Source of the DNA: Pseudomonas sp. RIT-PI-AD
GTDB taxonomy: Bacteria > Pseudomonadota > Gammaproteobacteria > Pseudomonadales > Pseudomonadaceae
Direction: 5' to 3'
Length of the DNA: 64,000 bases
Assembly: GCF_025642785.1 (NCBI RefSeq)
Contig: NZ_JANZKU010000004.1
Location: 124,001 to 188,000 of the forward strand
Shown: piece by piece, positions 28,108 through 36,809 of the stretch
Layout: each line of letters starts with the position of its first letter
Numbering within the stretch: position 1 is the stretch's first letter
Notes under the pieces: model-generated
The model's database searches: none
The model's input: the letters and a program-made list of their open reading frames with translations, nothing else
Told to the model about the DNA's origin: nothing
Program-made: the position numbers and the translations under genes

Positions 28108-28764
28108 ATGACACAGAAGACTCGAACCACCACTCCCCGCTGGATCGCCCCAGCCGGCGCATTGCTGATCGGCCTGATGTCGCTGCATGCCCAGGCGGGC
28201 GAAGGTGGCCTCTACGGTCCGACGGCACCCAAGGGCTCGGCCTTCGTGCGCGCCTATAACGCGGGCAACGGCGAACTGAGCGTCAACGTCGGCAACACCG
28301 CGCTGAACGACGTCGCACCGCTCGGCTCCAGCGATTTCAAATTCCTCCCGGCGGGCAGCTACAGCGCCAAGGTCGGCAACCAGACCCTGCCGGTCAAACT
28401 GGACGCCGACCACTACTACACCCTGGTCGACCAGCCGGGCGTCGCGCCCAAGCTGGTGGAAGACCCGCCGTTCAAGAACAAGCAGAAAGCCCTGGTGCGG
28501 GTGCAGAACCTCACCGACAGCAAGCTGACCCTGAAGACCGCCGACGGCAAGACGCCGGTGGTCGAGGCCGTGGCGCCCCAGGGCCGCGGCGAGCGCGAGA
28601 TCAACCCGGTCAAGGTCGGTCTCGCCCTGTTCGACGGCGACCGCAAGGTCAGCGACCTCAAGCCGGTCACCCTGCAACGCGGCGAGGTGGTCTGCCTGTA
28701 CATCACCGGTAGCGCCGGCAAGCTCTCGCCCGTGTGGGTGAAACGTCCGGCCGCCGAAGGCTGA
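28108..28764 (+). CDS. algF: alginate O-acetylation accessory protein AlgF
   Basis: Periplasmic protein of 218 residues required for alginate acetylation, without a recognisable enzyme motif. A signal peptide ends at LHAQAGE. The remainder appears to be two small beta domains (AFVRAYNAGNGELSVNVG and KALVRVQNLTDSKLTLK). GGAG precedes the ATG. It is thought to bridge AlgJ and AlgX. It lies 43 bases after algJ. Confidence 0.95.
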   Translation: MTQKTRTTTPRWIAPAGALLIGLMSLHAQAGEGGLYGPTAPKGSAFVRAYNAGNGELSVNVGNTALNDVAPLGSSDFKFLPAGSYSAKVGNQTLPVKLDADHYYTLVDQPGVAPKLVEDPPFKNKQKALVRVQNLTDSKLTLKTADGKTPVVEAVAPQGRGEREINPVKVGLALFDGDRKVSDLKPVTLQRGEVVCLYITGSAGKLSPVWVKRPAAEG

Positions 28765-28866
28765 TCCGGCGCCGACAGGCCCGGTCGTCCCCATCGGGAC
28801 AGCCGGGCGATCCATTGATTCGCCAGCACCGCTCGCTCGACGGGCGGTCTCCAGGGAGAAACCAGC

Positions 28867-30324
28867 ATGATTCCAGTCATCCTTTCCGGCGGTAGCGGTT
28901 CGCGCCTCTGGCCCCTTTCGCGCAAACAGTTTCCCAAGCAGTTCCTCGCCCTCACCGGCGACCAGACCCTGTTCCAGCAGACCCTGCAACGCCTGGACTT
29001 CGAAGGCATGCAGCCGGCGGTCCTGGTGGCCAACAAGGAACACCGCTTCATCGTCCAGGAGCAACTCGATCAGTTGGACCTGAAGGCCCAGATGCTGCTG
29101 CTCGAGCCCTTCGGCCGCAACACCGCGCCGGCGGTGGCCATGGCCGCCATGCAACTGCTCGCCGAAGGTCGCGACGAGCTGATGCTGGTATTGCCCGCCG
29201 ACCACGTCCTGGCCGACCAGCGCGCCTTCGAAGAGGCCCTGGCCGTGGCCGCCACCGCCGCCGAGAAAGGCGAGCTGGTGCTGTTCGGCGTGCCCGCGAG
29301 CAAGCCGGAAACCGGCTACGGCTACATCCGCGCCAGCCAGGAAGAAGACGCCGACCTGCCCCAGGGGGTCAGCCGCGTCGCCCGCTTCGTCGAGAAACCC
29401 GATGCCGAGCGCGCCGCCGAATACGTCGCCTCCGGCGATTACTTTTGGAACAGCGGCATGTTCATGTTCCGCGCTAGCCGCTTCCTCGACGAACTCAAGC
29501 GCCACGACGCCGACATCTACGACAACTGCCTGCTGGCGCTGGAGCGCAGCAGCCACGACGGCACCCAGATCGACATCGACCCGGCCACCTTCGCCTGCTG
29601 CCCGGACAACTCCATCGATTACGCGGTGATGGAAAAGACCCAGCGCGCCTGCGTGGTGCCGCTCAGCGCCGGCTGGAACGACGTCGGCAGCTGGTCGTCG
29701 ATCTGGGAAGTGCACGACAAGGACGAGCATGGCAACGTCACCCAGGGCGACGTCATCGTCCACGACAGCCGCAACTGCCTGGTCCACGGCAACGGCAAGC
29801 TGGTCTCGGTGATCGGCCTCGACGACATCGTCGTGGTGGAAACCAAGGACGCCATGATGGTGGCCCACAAGGACCGCGTGCAGGACGTCAAGAAGCTGGT
29901 CAACGAGCTGGATGCCCTGGATCGCCCGGAAACCCAGAACCATTGCGCGGTTTACCGCCCCTGGGGCTCCTACGACTCGGTAGACATGGGCGGCCGCTTC
30001 CAGGTCAAGCACATCACCGTGAAGCCGGGCGCGCAGTTGTCCCTGCAGATGCACCACCATCGCGCCGAGCACTGGATCGTCGTCTCCGGGACCGCGCAGG
30101 TGACCTGCGACGACCGCACCTTCCTGCTCACCGAGAACCAATCCACCTACATCCCCATGACCGCGGTCCACCGCCTGAGCAACCCCGGCAAGATCCCGCT
30201 GGAGATCATCGAGGTACAGTCCGGCAGTTACCTGGGCGAAGACGATATCGAGCGCCTGGAAGACGTCTACGGCCGCGACACGCCGCAGCCGACCCGCGTG
30301 CCCACGCCCGCGGCCACCCGCTAG
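28867..30324 (+). CDS. algA: phosphomannose isomerase / GDP-mannose pyrophosphorylase AlgA
   Basis: Bifunctional cytoplasmic enzyme of 485 residues giving the first and third steps to GDP-mannose. The N-terminal nucleotidyltransferase has ILSGGSGSRLWPLSRKQFPK and FVEKPDAERA. The C-terminal type II isomerase is a cupin with LQMHHHRAEHWIVVSGTA. Last gene of the alginate operon, 102 bases after algF. A weaker internal start for algA alone is possible but I see no clear promoter in 28765-28866. Confidence 0.97.
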   Translation: MIPVILSGGSGSRLWPLSRKQFPKQFLALTGDQTLFQQTLQRLDFEGMQPAVLVANKEHRFIVQEQLDQLDLKAQMLLLEPFGRNTAPAVAMAAMQLLAEGRDELMLVLPADHVLADQRAFEEALAVAATAAEKGELVLFGVPASKPETGYGYIRASQEEDADLPQGVSRVARFVEKPDAERAAEYVASGDYFWNSGMFMFRASRFLDELKRHDADIYDNCLLALERSSHDGTQIDIDPATFACCPDNSIDYAVMEKTQRACVVPLSAGWNDVGSWSSIWEVHDKDEHGNVTQGDVIVHDSRNCLVHGNGKLVSVIGLDDIVVVETKDAMMVAHKDRVQDVKKLVNELDALDRPETQNHCAVYRPWGSYDSVDMGGRFQVKHITVKPGAQLSLQMHHHRAEHWIVVSGTAQVTCDDRTFLLTENQSTYIPMTAVHRLSNPGKIPLEIIEVQSGSYLGEDDIERLEDVYGRDTPQPTRVPTPAATR

Positions 30325-30544
30325 GCCCACGCGGGGGCATCCGGACGACGCCCCCGATCCCGGCGGCCACGCACCCGCGTGGCGCCGGGCCATCGCCCTT
30401 CTTCCCCCCATCGAGGGGCTGCCTGGCCGTCGTACCAGCGGCGACCGGGGGTTGCGTTCCATCGGGATCGCGCGCGGCCTGGCGGCTTCGACGCGATCCC
30501 GACACGCGCGACTTTGTGTAGGATGACGCCCTCTGTCCACGAGG

Positions 30545-31051
30545 GTGTTCCATGGTTTTCGCCTCCCCTTTCACCGGTACCGGCCCATGCTGATCGGCGG
30601 CGTGCTCGCCATCACCTGGCTGATCCTGCTGCTGCGCTACCCGGCCAAGGCGCTGCCGGTTTCCCTCGCCGCGGTGCTGGGCATCGGCCTGATCGCCGCC
30701 TGGGTGCTCTGGCAGGAGCATCGCGAGGCCGTTCAAATGGCGCGCCTGGACCTTCGCCTGGATTACGCCCCCGAACGCTGCCCCGCCGACCGGCCGCTGG
30801 CCATGGCGATCCGCAACGACAGCGGCGCCACCCTGTTCGAACTCGCCTGGCAGGTGCGGGCCTACCGCCCCGGCGACACGCTCAACCTGGCGGAGACGCC
30901 CTACGACGCGCCCCGCTACCTCGGCCCCGGCGAAATGCGCCCCGGCGCCGCCTGGCAGGACTGCCTGCCGCTGCCGCCGTTGCGGCCGGGTTATCGCGCC
31001 AGCTCCCTGGAGTTCCGCGTCGAACACGTCCAGGCGCGCTTCGCCGACTGA
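30545..31051 (+). CDS. small membrane protein of unknown function
   Basis: A protein of up to 168 residues with two hydrophobic helices near the N-terminus (LIGGVLAITWLILLL; LAAVLGIGLIAAWVLW) and a soluble C-terminal domain that looks beta-rich (LAMAIRNDSGATLFELAWQVRAY). The start is uncertain. The GTG at 30545 has GAGG directly against it, and an ATG at 30587 has no clear site. A 13-codon out-of-frame reading (30552-30593) with a good GAGG site overlaps the second start and could couple translation. I do not recognise a family. Confidence 0.6.
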   Translation: MFHGFRLPFHRYRPMLIGGVLAITWLILLLRYPAKALPVSLAAVLGIGLIAAWVLWQEHREAVQMARLDLRLDYAPERCPADRPLAMAIRNDSGATLFELAWQVRAYRPGDTLNLAETPYDAPRYLGPGEMRPGAAWQDCLPLPPLRPGYRASSLEFRVEHVQARFAD

Positions 31052-31212
31052 TCCCGGCGCGGAGCCGGCCGCCCGAACCAGGCTGCTGGCGCGGCGCGAA
31101 CCCTGGCGCAGGCCCCCACCGTCTCGGCGCGTGGCCTCCGGCTCGGAAAGCAACGTGCGTCGTCGGCGCAAAGCCCCTATCCTGCCCGCATCACGTGTCC
31201 AGGCCCGCCGCC

Positions 31213-31599
31213 ATGTCCGATCCGACCTCCCCCGCCCTCGCCCGCTACGCGTTCGCCGCCGTCGGCGCCGTGGTGCTGTTGAACCTGCTGCTACGCGCCT
31301 TCGTGCGTCTCGGCGGGGTGCTGGCGACCTTCTGCATCGCCGCGCTGGTGGCCGCCGGCCTGGCCCTGTGCTTCCGCCTGCGCACGAAACGCCCGCCACG
31401 GCCCGGCGAGCGCTGGCGCATCGTCCTGCTGTACGGCGCGCTGCTCGGCGTGCTGTACCTGATCCTGCTCGGCATGATGTTTATGCAGGAAGCGCCAGGC
31501 CCCATGGGCACCCTGCTGTTCCTCCTGCACTACCTCTGCTACCCGCTGCTGGCGTACCTGTTCCTCGCCGAACGGTTCTTCAGCCAGGCCGGCCGCTGA
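31213..31599 (+). CDS. small four-helix membrane protein
   Basis: A 128-residue protein consisting almost entirely of four hydrophobic helices (about 12-28, 34-50, 66-88 and 100-120) with short basic loops between the second and third. The ATG at 31213 gives a compact protein; longer in-frame readings begin in non-coding DNA. No family recognised and no clear Shine-Dalgarno. It lies 161 bases after the previous membrane protein on the same strand. Confidence 0.6.
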   Translation: MSDPTSPALARYAFAAVGAVVLLNLLLRAFVRLGGVLATFCIAALVAAGLALCFRLRTKRPPRPGERWRIVLLYGALLGVLYLILLGMMFMQEAPGPMGTLLFLLHYLCYPLLAYLFLAERFFSQAGR

Positions 31600-31741
31600 C
31601 GGCGTCGTCATTCCCTCGAGGCGTTCCGGGCGAGCGAGCGCAGCCCGCTCCGGCGTCACGCCGGTGTGGCCGCCTGTGTCAACCCGGTATCCTGGCGGCT
31701 TTCGGTCCCCCGGCCCGTTCTCCCACCGGAACATAATCCCG

Positions 31742-32902
31742 ATGCTCAAGACGCTCGCCGTCGGCAATTACCGCTCGATCAACCGCCTGGTGCTGCCGCT
31801 GGAACGGCTCAACCTGATCACCGGCCCCAACGGCAGCGGCAAGTCGAACCTGTATCGCGCCCTGCGCCTGTTGGCGGAAACCGCCCAGGGCGGGGTGGTC
31901 AACGCATTGGCCCGCGAGGGTGGCCTGGAGTCGACCTTCTGGGCCGGCCCGGAGCGCCTGTCGCGGCGCATGCGCAATGGCGACGTCCCGGTGCAGGGCG
32001 GTCCCCGCCAGGCGCCGATGCGCCTGCGCCTGGGCTTCGCCGGCGAGGACTTCGGCTACGCCATTTCCCTGGGCCTGCCCGAGCCGTCCCGCTCGGCCTT
32101 CGCCCTGGACCCGCAAATCAAGCGTGAAAGCATCTGGGCCGGCCCGAGCTATCGCCCGGCGTCGCTGCTGGTGGATCGCGCCGGCGCCCTGGTGCGCCGG
32201 CGCGAAGGCCGTGGCTGGAAGGTCGCGACGCAGCACCTGCCGAGCTTCGACAGCCTGTTCGACCCGATCGGCAAGGACCCGGGCTGTCCCGAGGTGTTCC
32301 ACCTGCGCGAGACCCTGCGCGGCTGGCGCTTCTACGATCACTTCCGCAGCGATGCCGAGGCACCGGCGCGCCAACCGCAACTGGGCACTCGCACCCCGGT
32401 GCTGCACCACGATGGACGCGACCTCGCCGCGGCCTTGCAGACCATCCGCGAGATCGGCGACGGCGAAGCCCTCGACGAGGCCATTGCCGATGCCTTCCCC
32501 GGCGCGCGGCTGCGGATCGATGCGCAGGCCGGCGGGCGCTTCGCCGTGGAGTTGCACCAGGAAGGCCTCCTGCGCCCGCTGTCCGCCGCCGAACTGTCGG
32601 ACGGCACGCTGCGTTACCTGCTGCTGGTGGCGGCGCTGCTCACCCCGCGGCCGCCGGCGCTGATGGTGCTCAACGAGCCGGAAACCTCCTTGCATCCGGA
32701 TCTGTTGCCGGCGCTGGGCCGCCTGATCGTCGCCGCCTCGGCGCACACCCAGGTCTGGGTGGTCTCCCACGCCAGCCGGCTGATCGCCACCCTGGAGCGG
32801 CATCCCGGCTGCAACGCCATCCACCTGGAAAAGACCCTCGGCCAGACCGCCGTGGGCGGCCAGGGCCTGCTGGACGAGCCGCCCTGGCACTGGCCGGACT
32901 GA
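31742..32902 (+). CDS. AAA-type ATPase (RecF/SMC-like, AAA_21)
   Basis: A 386-residue cytoplasmic ATPase. Walker A is GPNGSGKS (28-35), directly after an N-terminal strand-helix unit (LAVGNYRSINRLVLPLERLN) as in RecF-like proteins. An ABC-type signature is visible in LSDGTLRYLLL, followed by MVLNEPETSLHPD, the Walker B/D-loop region, with Asn where Asp is usual before the catalytic Glu. The middle (about 110-270) is variable. No nuclease partner is fused or adjacent. Proteins of this family act in DNA repair or as parts of defence systems, but no such neighbour is seen. The ATG at 31742 is the only sensible start. Confidence 0.78.
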   Translation: MLKTLAVGNYRSINRLVLPLERLNLITGPNGSGKSNLYRALRLLAETAQGGVVNALAREGGLESTFWAGPERLSRRMRNGDVPVQGGPRQAPMRLRLGFAGEDFGYAISLGLPEPSRSAFALDPQIKRESIWAGPSYRPASLLVDRAGALVRRREGRGWKVATQHLPSFDSLFDPIGKDPGCPEVFHLRETLRGWRFYDHFRSDAEAPARQPQLGTRTPVLHHDGRDLAAALQTIREIGDGEALDEAIADAFPGARLRIDAQAGGRFAVELHQEGLLRPLSAAELSDGTLRYLLLVAALLTPRPPALMVLNEPETSLHPDLLPALGRLIVAASAHTQVWVVSHASRLIATLERHPGCNAIHLEKTLGQTAVGGQGLLDEPPWHWPD

Positions 32903-32921
32903 ACAGCGCGCCGACGGCGGC

Positions 32922-33242
32922 TCAGGGGCTGCCGGCCTTTTCCACGACCAGGATGCGCGCCTCGCCCAGGGGATGGGCGACGTGCTCGCAGCCCGCACCG
33001 GCATAGAACAGGTCGCCGCCGCGCAGCAGCACCCGATGCTCCCGACCCTGCTCGCGGTAGAACATCTCCACCTCACCATCCAGCACGACGAATACCTCGC
33101 ATCCGTCGTTGACGTGCCAGACGTAGGGCCGATCCGTCCAGTGCAGGCGCACGCTGGCATTTTCCAGGTGGGCAATGTCCAGCGCGTCCCAGGCCCGCTC
33201 CGCGGTGAACTCACGACGTCGAACGACTTTGATATCGGACAT
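32922..33242 (-). CDS. small cupin-domain protein
   Basis: A 106-residue single cupin. The barrel motifs read WHVNDGCEVFVVLDGEVEMFY and DLFYAGAGCEHVAHPLG, which supply the usual metal-ligand positions (H, E, H). The substrate is unknown. It is convergent with the AAA ATPase gene (19-base gap). The start lies after AGGTG on the minus strand. Confidence 0.75.
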   Translation of the reverse strand: MSDIKVVRRREFTAERAWDALDIAHLENASVRLHWTDRPYVWHVNDGCEVFVVLDGEVEMFYREQGREHRVLLRGGDLFYAGAGCEHVAHPLGEARILVVEKAGSP

Positions 33243-33527
33243 GCAGCACCTCGGGTGGTCAGCCGCACCGGCCGCCCGTCCGTTGCCGAGGGCTCGCCGG
33301 TACCGGCCGCTGACGCGTGGGATCGAATCGCTCGGAAAGACTCAGAAGACGACGGAAAGCGGTGAGCGGAAACCGTGACTCGCCATAGCCTGGCGTCACT
33401 TGGAGGGAGTGTCGATGACAGCGAGCAGGCGATATCCGGCCAGGGCCAGGGCGAGGCATGCGCGCGCCCTGCGCTCGGCGATTCGGGGCGTCCGATCCTC
33501 GACCGCACGGCCGCGACCGGAGCGCCC

Positions 33528-33800
33528 TCAGTTGGGCTCGTTGGCCGCCGGCTTGCTGATTTCGTCGAGGCAGGAAATGCCCTGGCCGCGGTCGATGGCC
33601 AGGCCGAAGCGAATGCTCTGCACCACGCGCTGCAACTGCTGCTCGTCGCTCAGTTGTTCGCCGCTGAGGGCACGCCGGGCGACCGCACCGTGCTCGTCGT
33701 AGAGGGTGAGCGTGAGACTGCCGTCCAGCCGCTCGATGCTGAAACGCACCTGCAGCTCATCCTTGAACGAGTCGCTGACGAATTTGAAGGGATTGTCCAT
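33528..33800 (-). CDS. DUF3509 protein, copy 1
   Basis: A 90-residue soluble protein starting MDNPFKFVSDSFKDELQVRFSIE, a pattern typical of the Pseudomonas DUF3509 family. Strands follow (GSLTLTLYDEHGAVARRAL) and then a helix (DEQQLQRVVQSIRFGLA). AGGTG lies six bases before the ATG; longer in-frame readings upstream are not coding. A paralogue begins at 34211 on the opposite strand. Function unknown. Confidence 0.8.
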   Translation of the reverse strand: MDNPFKFVSDSFKDELQVRFSIERLDGSLTLTLYDEHGAVARRALSGEQLSDEQQLQRVVQSIRFGLAIDRGQGISCLDEISKPAANEPN

Positions 33801-34210
33801 ATCGCACCTGGTGGATGGGGCTGTCTGCTGCAGATGACCAGCAAGGCCCACGCCAGGTTCTGCGCACACCCGTCTCCATGTCGTCATTGGGACGGCCCGT
33901 GTCGTGGCGCGACGCCGGCGGGCAAGGATGGTGCGTCGCACGCACCGACACCGGTCATGCATCGCGCCCGCCGGAAGCGCGTGCGAACCTGCGCGAGGGC
34001 GAACAGGCCGGCGCTTAGCGGTATTCCGGCAATCGACATTCCGAAACGGCATTTCCATCCGCGAAAGTGCCCGTGGCAAGATCGCCGGCGAGCAAGGAAG
34101 CGACACGCTGACAGAACGGCCAGTGGCCAGCAGCCGTTCGTCCTGGACGGACGAACTTGCGCGAAGCCTGCCGGTCCATCCCCCATAGCCTTATTTCGCA
34201 GGACGCAGTC
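33801..34210. other. divergent intergenic region between two DUF3509 genes
   Basis: 410 bases separating the start codons of two divergent DUF3509 paralogues, so it must hold both promoters. I could not identify convincing promoter boxes. Short open frames cross it on both strands, but none has a good start site or a recognisable product. Confidence 0.5.
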
Positions 34211-34543
34211 ATGTACAACCCTTTCCAGTTACTCAGCGAAGCGTTCCAGGCGGATTACCGGGTCAATTTCAGCCTGGAAAGCATGGCCGGCGACATCATG
34301 CTCACCCTCGCCGACGACCAGGGCGTCGTCGCCCGCCGCCTGATCAGCGCGGAACAGCGCAACAACCCGCAGCGCCTGCGGCGGGTCATCGACAGCCTGC
34401 GCGATGGCATCGCCCAGGGTCGCACGCCCTCTACCCGCACCCTGCTGGCGATCAGCAGCGGCGGCCAGGTCTCGTCCCACGGCGCCCGGCAACCGGGTCG
34501 CGTCAGCGGCCGTGGCGTCGCGGCGCTGTCCGTCGGTATCTGA
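34211..34543 (+). CDS. DUF3509 protein, copy 2
   Basis: A 110-residue protein, MYNPFQLLSEAFQADYRVNFSLE at the N-terminus. It is clearly related to the copy at 33528-33800: both share xNPFxxxSxxFxxxxxVxFSxE, a xxLTLxDxxGxVARRxxS segment and a QxLRRVxxSxRxGxA helix. This copy has an additional Ser/Gly/Arg-rich tail of about 35 residues (residues 75-110), probably disordered. Function unknown. The ATG at 34211 corresponds to the paralogue's start. Confidence 0.78.
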   Translation: MYNPFQLLSEAFQADYRVNFSLESMAGDIMLTLADDQGVVARRLISAEQRNNPQRLRRVIDSLRDGIAQGRTPSTRTLLAISSGGQVSSHGARQPGRVSGRGVAALSVGI

Positions 34544-34857
34544 TCCTGAAACTTCGCCCGCCGCTGCTCACGGCGGGCTCGTGCTCTGCGTTTGACGCCG
34601 TCGTTTTAGATACGACCCGGTTCATATCGGGCCTTCGACGCATCCTGCCCCATGGGCACACCGCCAAACCCTTACTCACGCGTGGATTAATGCGGACGCC
34701 ATGGCGTACTCCCGCACTCGATTCATATCGCGCTGACGATGCGCAGTTGCCAACGACATATTGGCTGGAAAGTACCTGGCCGCTGTTTCAGCAGAACCGG
34801 ATACCCCTGTTCTCCAACTGCGAAAGCAATGGAACGTGCGCCGCGACGATGTTCGCG
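34544..34857. other. intergenic stretch between DUF3509 copy 2 and psiE
   Basis: 314 bases without a supported gene between two convergent genes. It starts with a GC-rich hairpin (GCCCGCCG at 34556-34563 pairing with CGGCGGGC at 34571-34578) that may end the DUF3509 transcript, although no T-run follows. A smaller repeat GTCGT-N7-ACGAC is at 34600-34616. The remainder is unremarkable. Confidence 0.45.
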
Positions 34858-35307
34858 TCATCCTTCCGATTTGTCTTTCACCGAAGGGTATTTCGACGAA
34901 GCGAAACGAACGACCAGGATCGCGAAGGCCAGCAAGAGTATTCCTCCACACAGGTAGATGATGCCCAGGTCCGGCGCGTTATGGTGGGAAACATCGCCGA
35001 TCAATAGCCTCGTCAATGCCGTGATGGCGACATACAGCAAGAACCTGATCGGCATATGGTTGGTCTTGAAATAAATCCCGACCATCGCCCCCAGTTCCAG
35101 GTAGATGAAAAGCAGCAAAACGTCGTCGACGCTTACGTTTCCTTTCTGAAGCATGCCGATGAAGGTCAGCACCGCTGCATAAGCGGTTATCGCGCCGATA
35201 CCGAACAGTGCCAGGTAGTGGAAAGCCTCCACCGCGAGATTGCCCAGGGCATCCGCATTCGCATGCAAGTTCTTGCGCAGCTTCTCAGCCCATTTCAATT
35301 CCGTCAT
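34858..35307 (-). CDS. psiE: PsiE-family phosphate-starvation-inducible membrane protein
   Basis: A 149-residue inner-membrane protein with four hydrophobic helices. The core LLFIYLELGAMVGIYFKTNHMPIRFLLYVAITALTRLLI is diagnostic for PsiE, written here in part: YLELGAMVGIYF and HMPIRFLLYVAITALTR. E. coli PsiE is induced by phosphate starvation; its molecular role is not known. I looked for a Pho box upstream (35308-35420) and did not see a clear one. Confidence 0.88.
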   Translation of the reverse strand: MTELKWAEKLRKNLHANADALGNLAVEAFHYLALFGIGAITAYAAVLTFIGMLQKGNVSVDDVLLLFIYLELGAMVGIYFKTNHMPIRFLLYVAITALTRLLIGDVSHHNAPDLGIIYLCGGILLLAFAILVVRFASSKYPSVKDKSEG

Positions 35308-35673
35308 CGCGTACTACCTTACGAAAATAGCCGAACACAAGCAGGCGCTTTCACCCGTCGAATCGCTTCCAGCGCGCCAAGACCCGGCACCCGTCGATAC
35401 AGCACCCGGCGCTAAGACGGCGCCGATACTTGCTCCCGGATACGTCGGTAAGGCACATCCGTTCCACCGCCTCGCGTGAAACTCCGCAGCGCGCGCCACG
35501 CAGTGGGCGCGATCATACCCTGCGTCATGCAGATTGCAGTCCAGGTGGCGAACCCGGCGGGTCGAAAGGCTGGACAGGGAGCGCATGCTTCCGTCTTAAT
35601 CGGCAACGCTCCGCCGAAGCAAGGAAGCCTGCTGTCGTGCGACGGAGCCCCGCCCTTTTCCGGAGAAACCGAC
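35308..35673. other. divergent intergenic region psiE / metallo-hydrolase
   Basis: 366 bases between divergent genes. It should hold both promoters, but I found neither a strong sigma-70 pair nor a Pho box or AlgU match. An in-frame upstream extension of the metallo-hydrolase (from 35476) is unlikely to be translated because the Tat-like signal begins after 35674. Confidence 0.45.
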
Positions 35674-36687
35674 ATGACCACCACCCTCAGTTCCCCGATC
35701 GCCGCCATCCGCGTGCGCCGCCGTTTCCTCGTCAGCGCCCTGGCGCTCGCCAGCGGCGTGAGCCTGGCGTTCGGCCCCGGCGCCGAAGCCGCACCGGTCG
35801 CCCAGCAGAAGACCCAGGTGCCCGGCTACTACCGGCTGGCCCTGGGCGAATCGCAGGTCACCGCGCTCTATGACGGCTATACCCGCCTCAACGCCCAACT
35901 GTTGAAGGGTGCCAGCGGCGAAGACATCCAGCGCCTGCTGGCGAAGCTGTTCGTCGACAGCCAGAACGGCGTGCAGACCGCGGTCAACGCGTTCCTGATC
36001 AACACCGGCAGCCGTCTGCTGCTGGTGGACACCGGCGCGGCGCGGTGCCTCGGCCCCAGCCTGGGGCACATCCAGGCCAATTTGAAGGCCGCCGGCTACG
36101 CTGCCGAGCAGGTGGACGGGGTGCTGCTCACCCATCTCCACCCCGATCACGCCTGCGGTCTGCTGGATGCGTCCGGCGCAGCGGCCTTTCCCAACGCCGA
36201 GGTGTACGTGTCCGCCGAAGAAGCCACCTACTGGTTGTCTCCGGAAAGCCGTACGCAGGCGGCGCCGGAAAAACAAAAACTGTTCCGCATGGTCGCGGAC
36301 GCGGTGGCGCCCTATGAAAAAGCCGGGCGCCTCAAGCGCTTCGATGCGGCCGGCGAGGTGCTGGCGGGCATCGGCGTGAAGCCCTTGCCCGGCCATACGC
36401 CGGGGCACACCGGCTATCTCATCGGTTCGGGCCCGGAAAAACTGTTGCTGTGGGGCGACGTGGTGCACAGCCACGCCACCCAGTTCGCCCACCCCGAAAT
36501 TTCCATCGAGTTCGATTCGGACGGCGCCCAAGCCATCGAGAGCCGGAAACGCATCCTGAGCGAGGCCGCCAAGGAACGCCTTTGGGTCGCCGGTGCGCAT
36601 CTGCCCTTCCCCGGTATCGGCCACGTGCGCAGCGAAGGCAGCGGCTACGCCTGGGTACCGGCGGAATACGCGCCGCTGGAGCCTTGA
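35674..36687 (+). CDS. exported MBL-fold metallo-hydrolase
   Basis: A 337-residue protein. Residues 13-40 form a signal with RRRFLV followed by a hydrophobic stretch and AEAAP, consistent with the Tat pathway. The metallo-beta-lactamase fold carries HLHPDH (154-159) and later GHTPGHTGY and WGDVVHSH, giving a complete dinuclear metal site. Such proteins include lactonases, glyoxalase-II-like and beta-lactamase-like enzymes; substrate cannot be assigned. CGGAGAAA lies ahead of the ATG. It is not adjacent to a quorum-sensing gene in this window. Confidence 0.82.
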   Translation: MTTTLSSPIAAIRVRRRFLVSALALASGVSLAFGPGAEAAPVAQQKTQVPGYYRLALGESQVTALYDGYTRLNAQLLKGASGEDIQRLLAKLFVDSQNGVQTAVNAFLINTGSRLLLVDTGAARCLGPSLGHIQANLKAAGYAAEQVDGVLLTHLHPDHACGLLDASGAAAFPNAEVYVSAEEATYWLSPESRTQAAPEKQKLFRMVADAVAPYEKAGRLKRFDAAGEVLAGIGVKPLPGHTPGHTGYLIGSGPEKLLLWGDVVHSHATQFAHPEISIEFDSDGAQAIESRKRILSEAAKERLWVAGAHLPFPGIGHVRSEGSGYAWVPAEYAPLEP

Positions 36688-36761
36688 CCCCAAGGCCCTC
36701 GCCCCGTCGGTCAGCGACCCTGGGCCGGCGGGGTAGCCAAACCGGAAACATCGTCTCTATA

Positions 36762-36777
36762 CTGTACATGGATACAG
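36762..36777 (+). promoter_or_regulatory. LexA box upstream of yebG
   Basis: CTGTACATGGATACAG matches the gamma-proteobacterial LexA consensus CTG-N10-CAG, including the flanking T and A. It overlaps a TATACT -10 element (36758-36763), so LexA binding should block transcription of the gene starting at 36810. Confidence 0.85.
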
Positions 36778-36809
36778 TAACCCAACGTTTCAAAGGTATG
36801 AGGTGATGA

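Noticed and set aside
35308-35420. Pho box ahead of psiE
   Set aside because: No tandem CTGTCAT-like repeats are visible.
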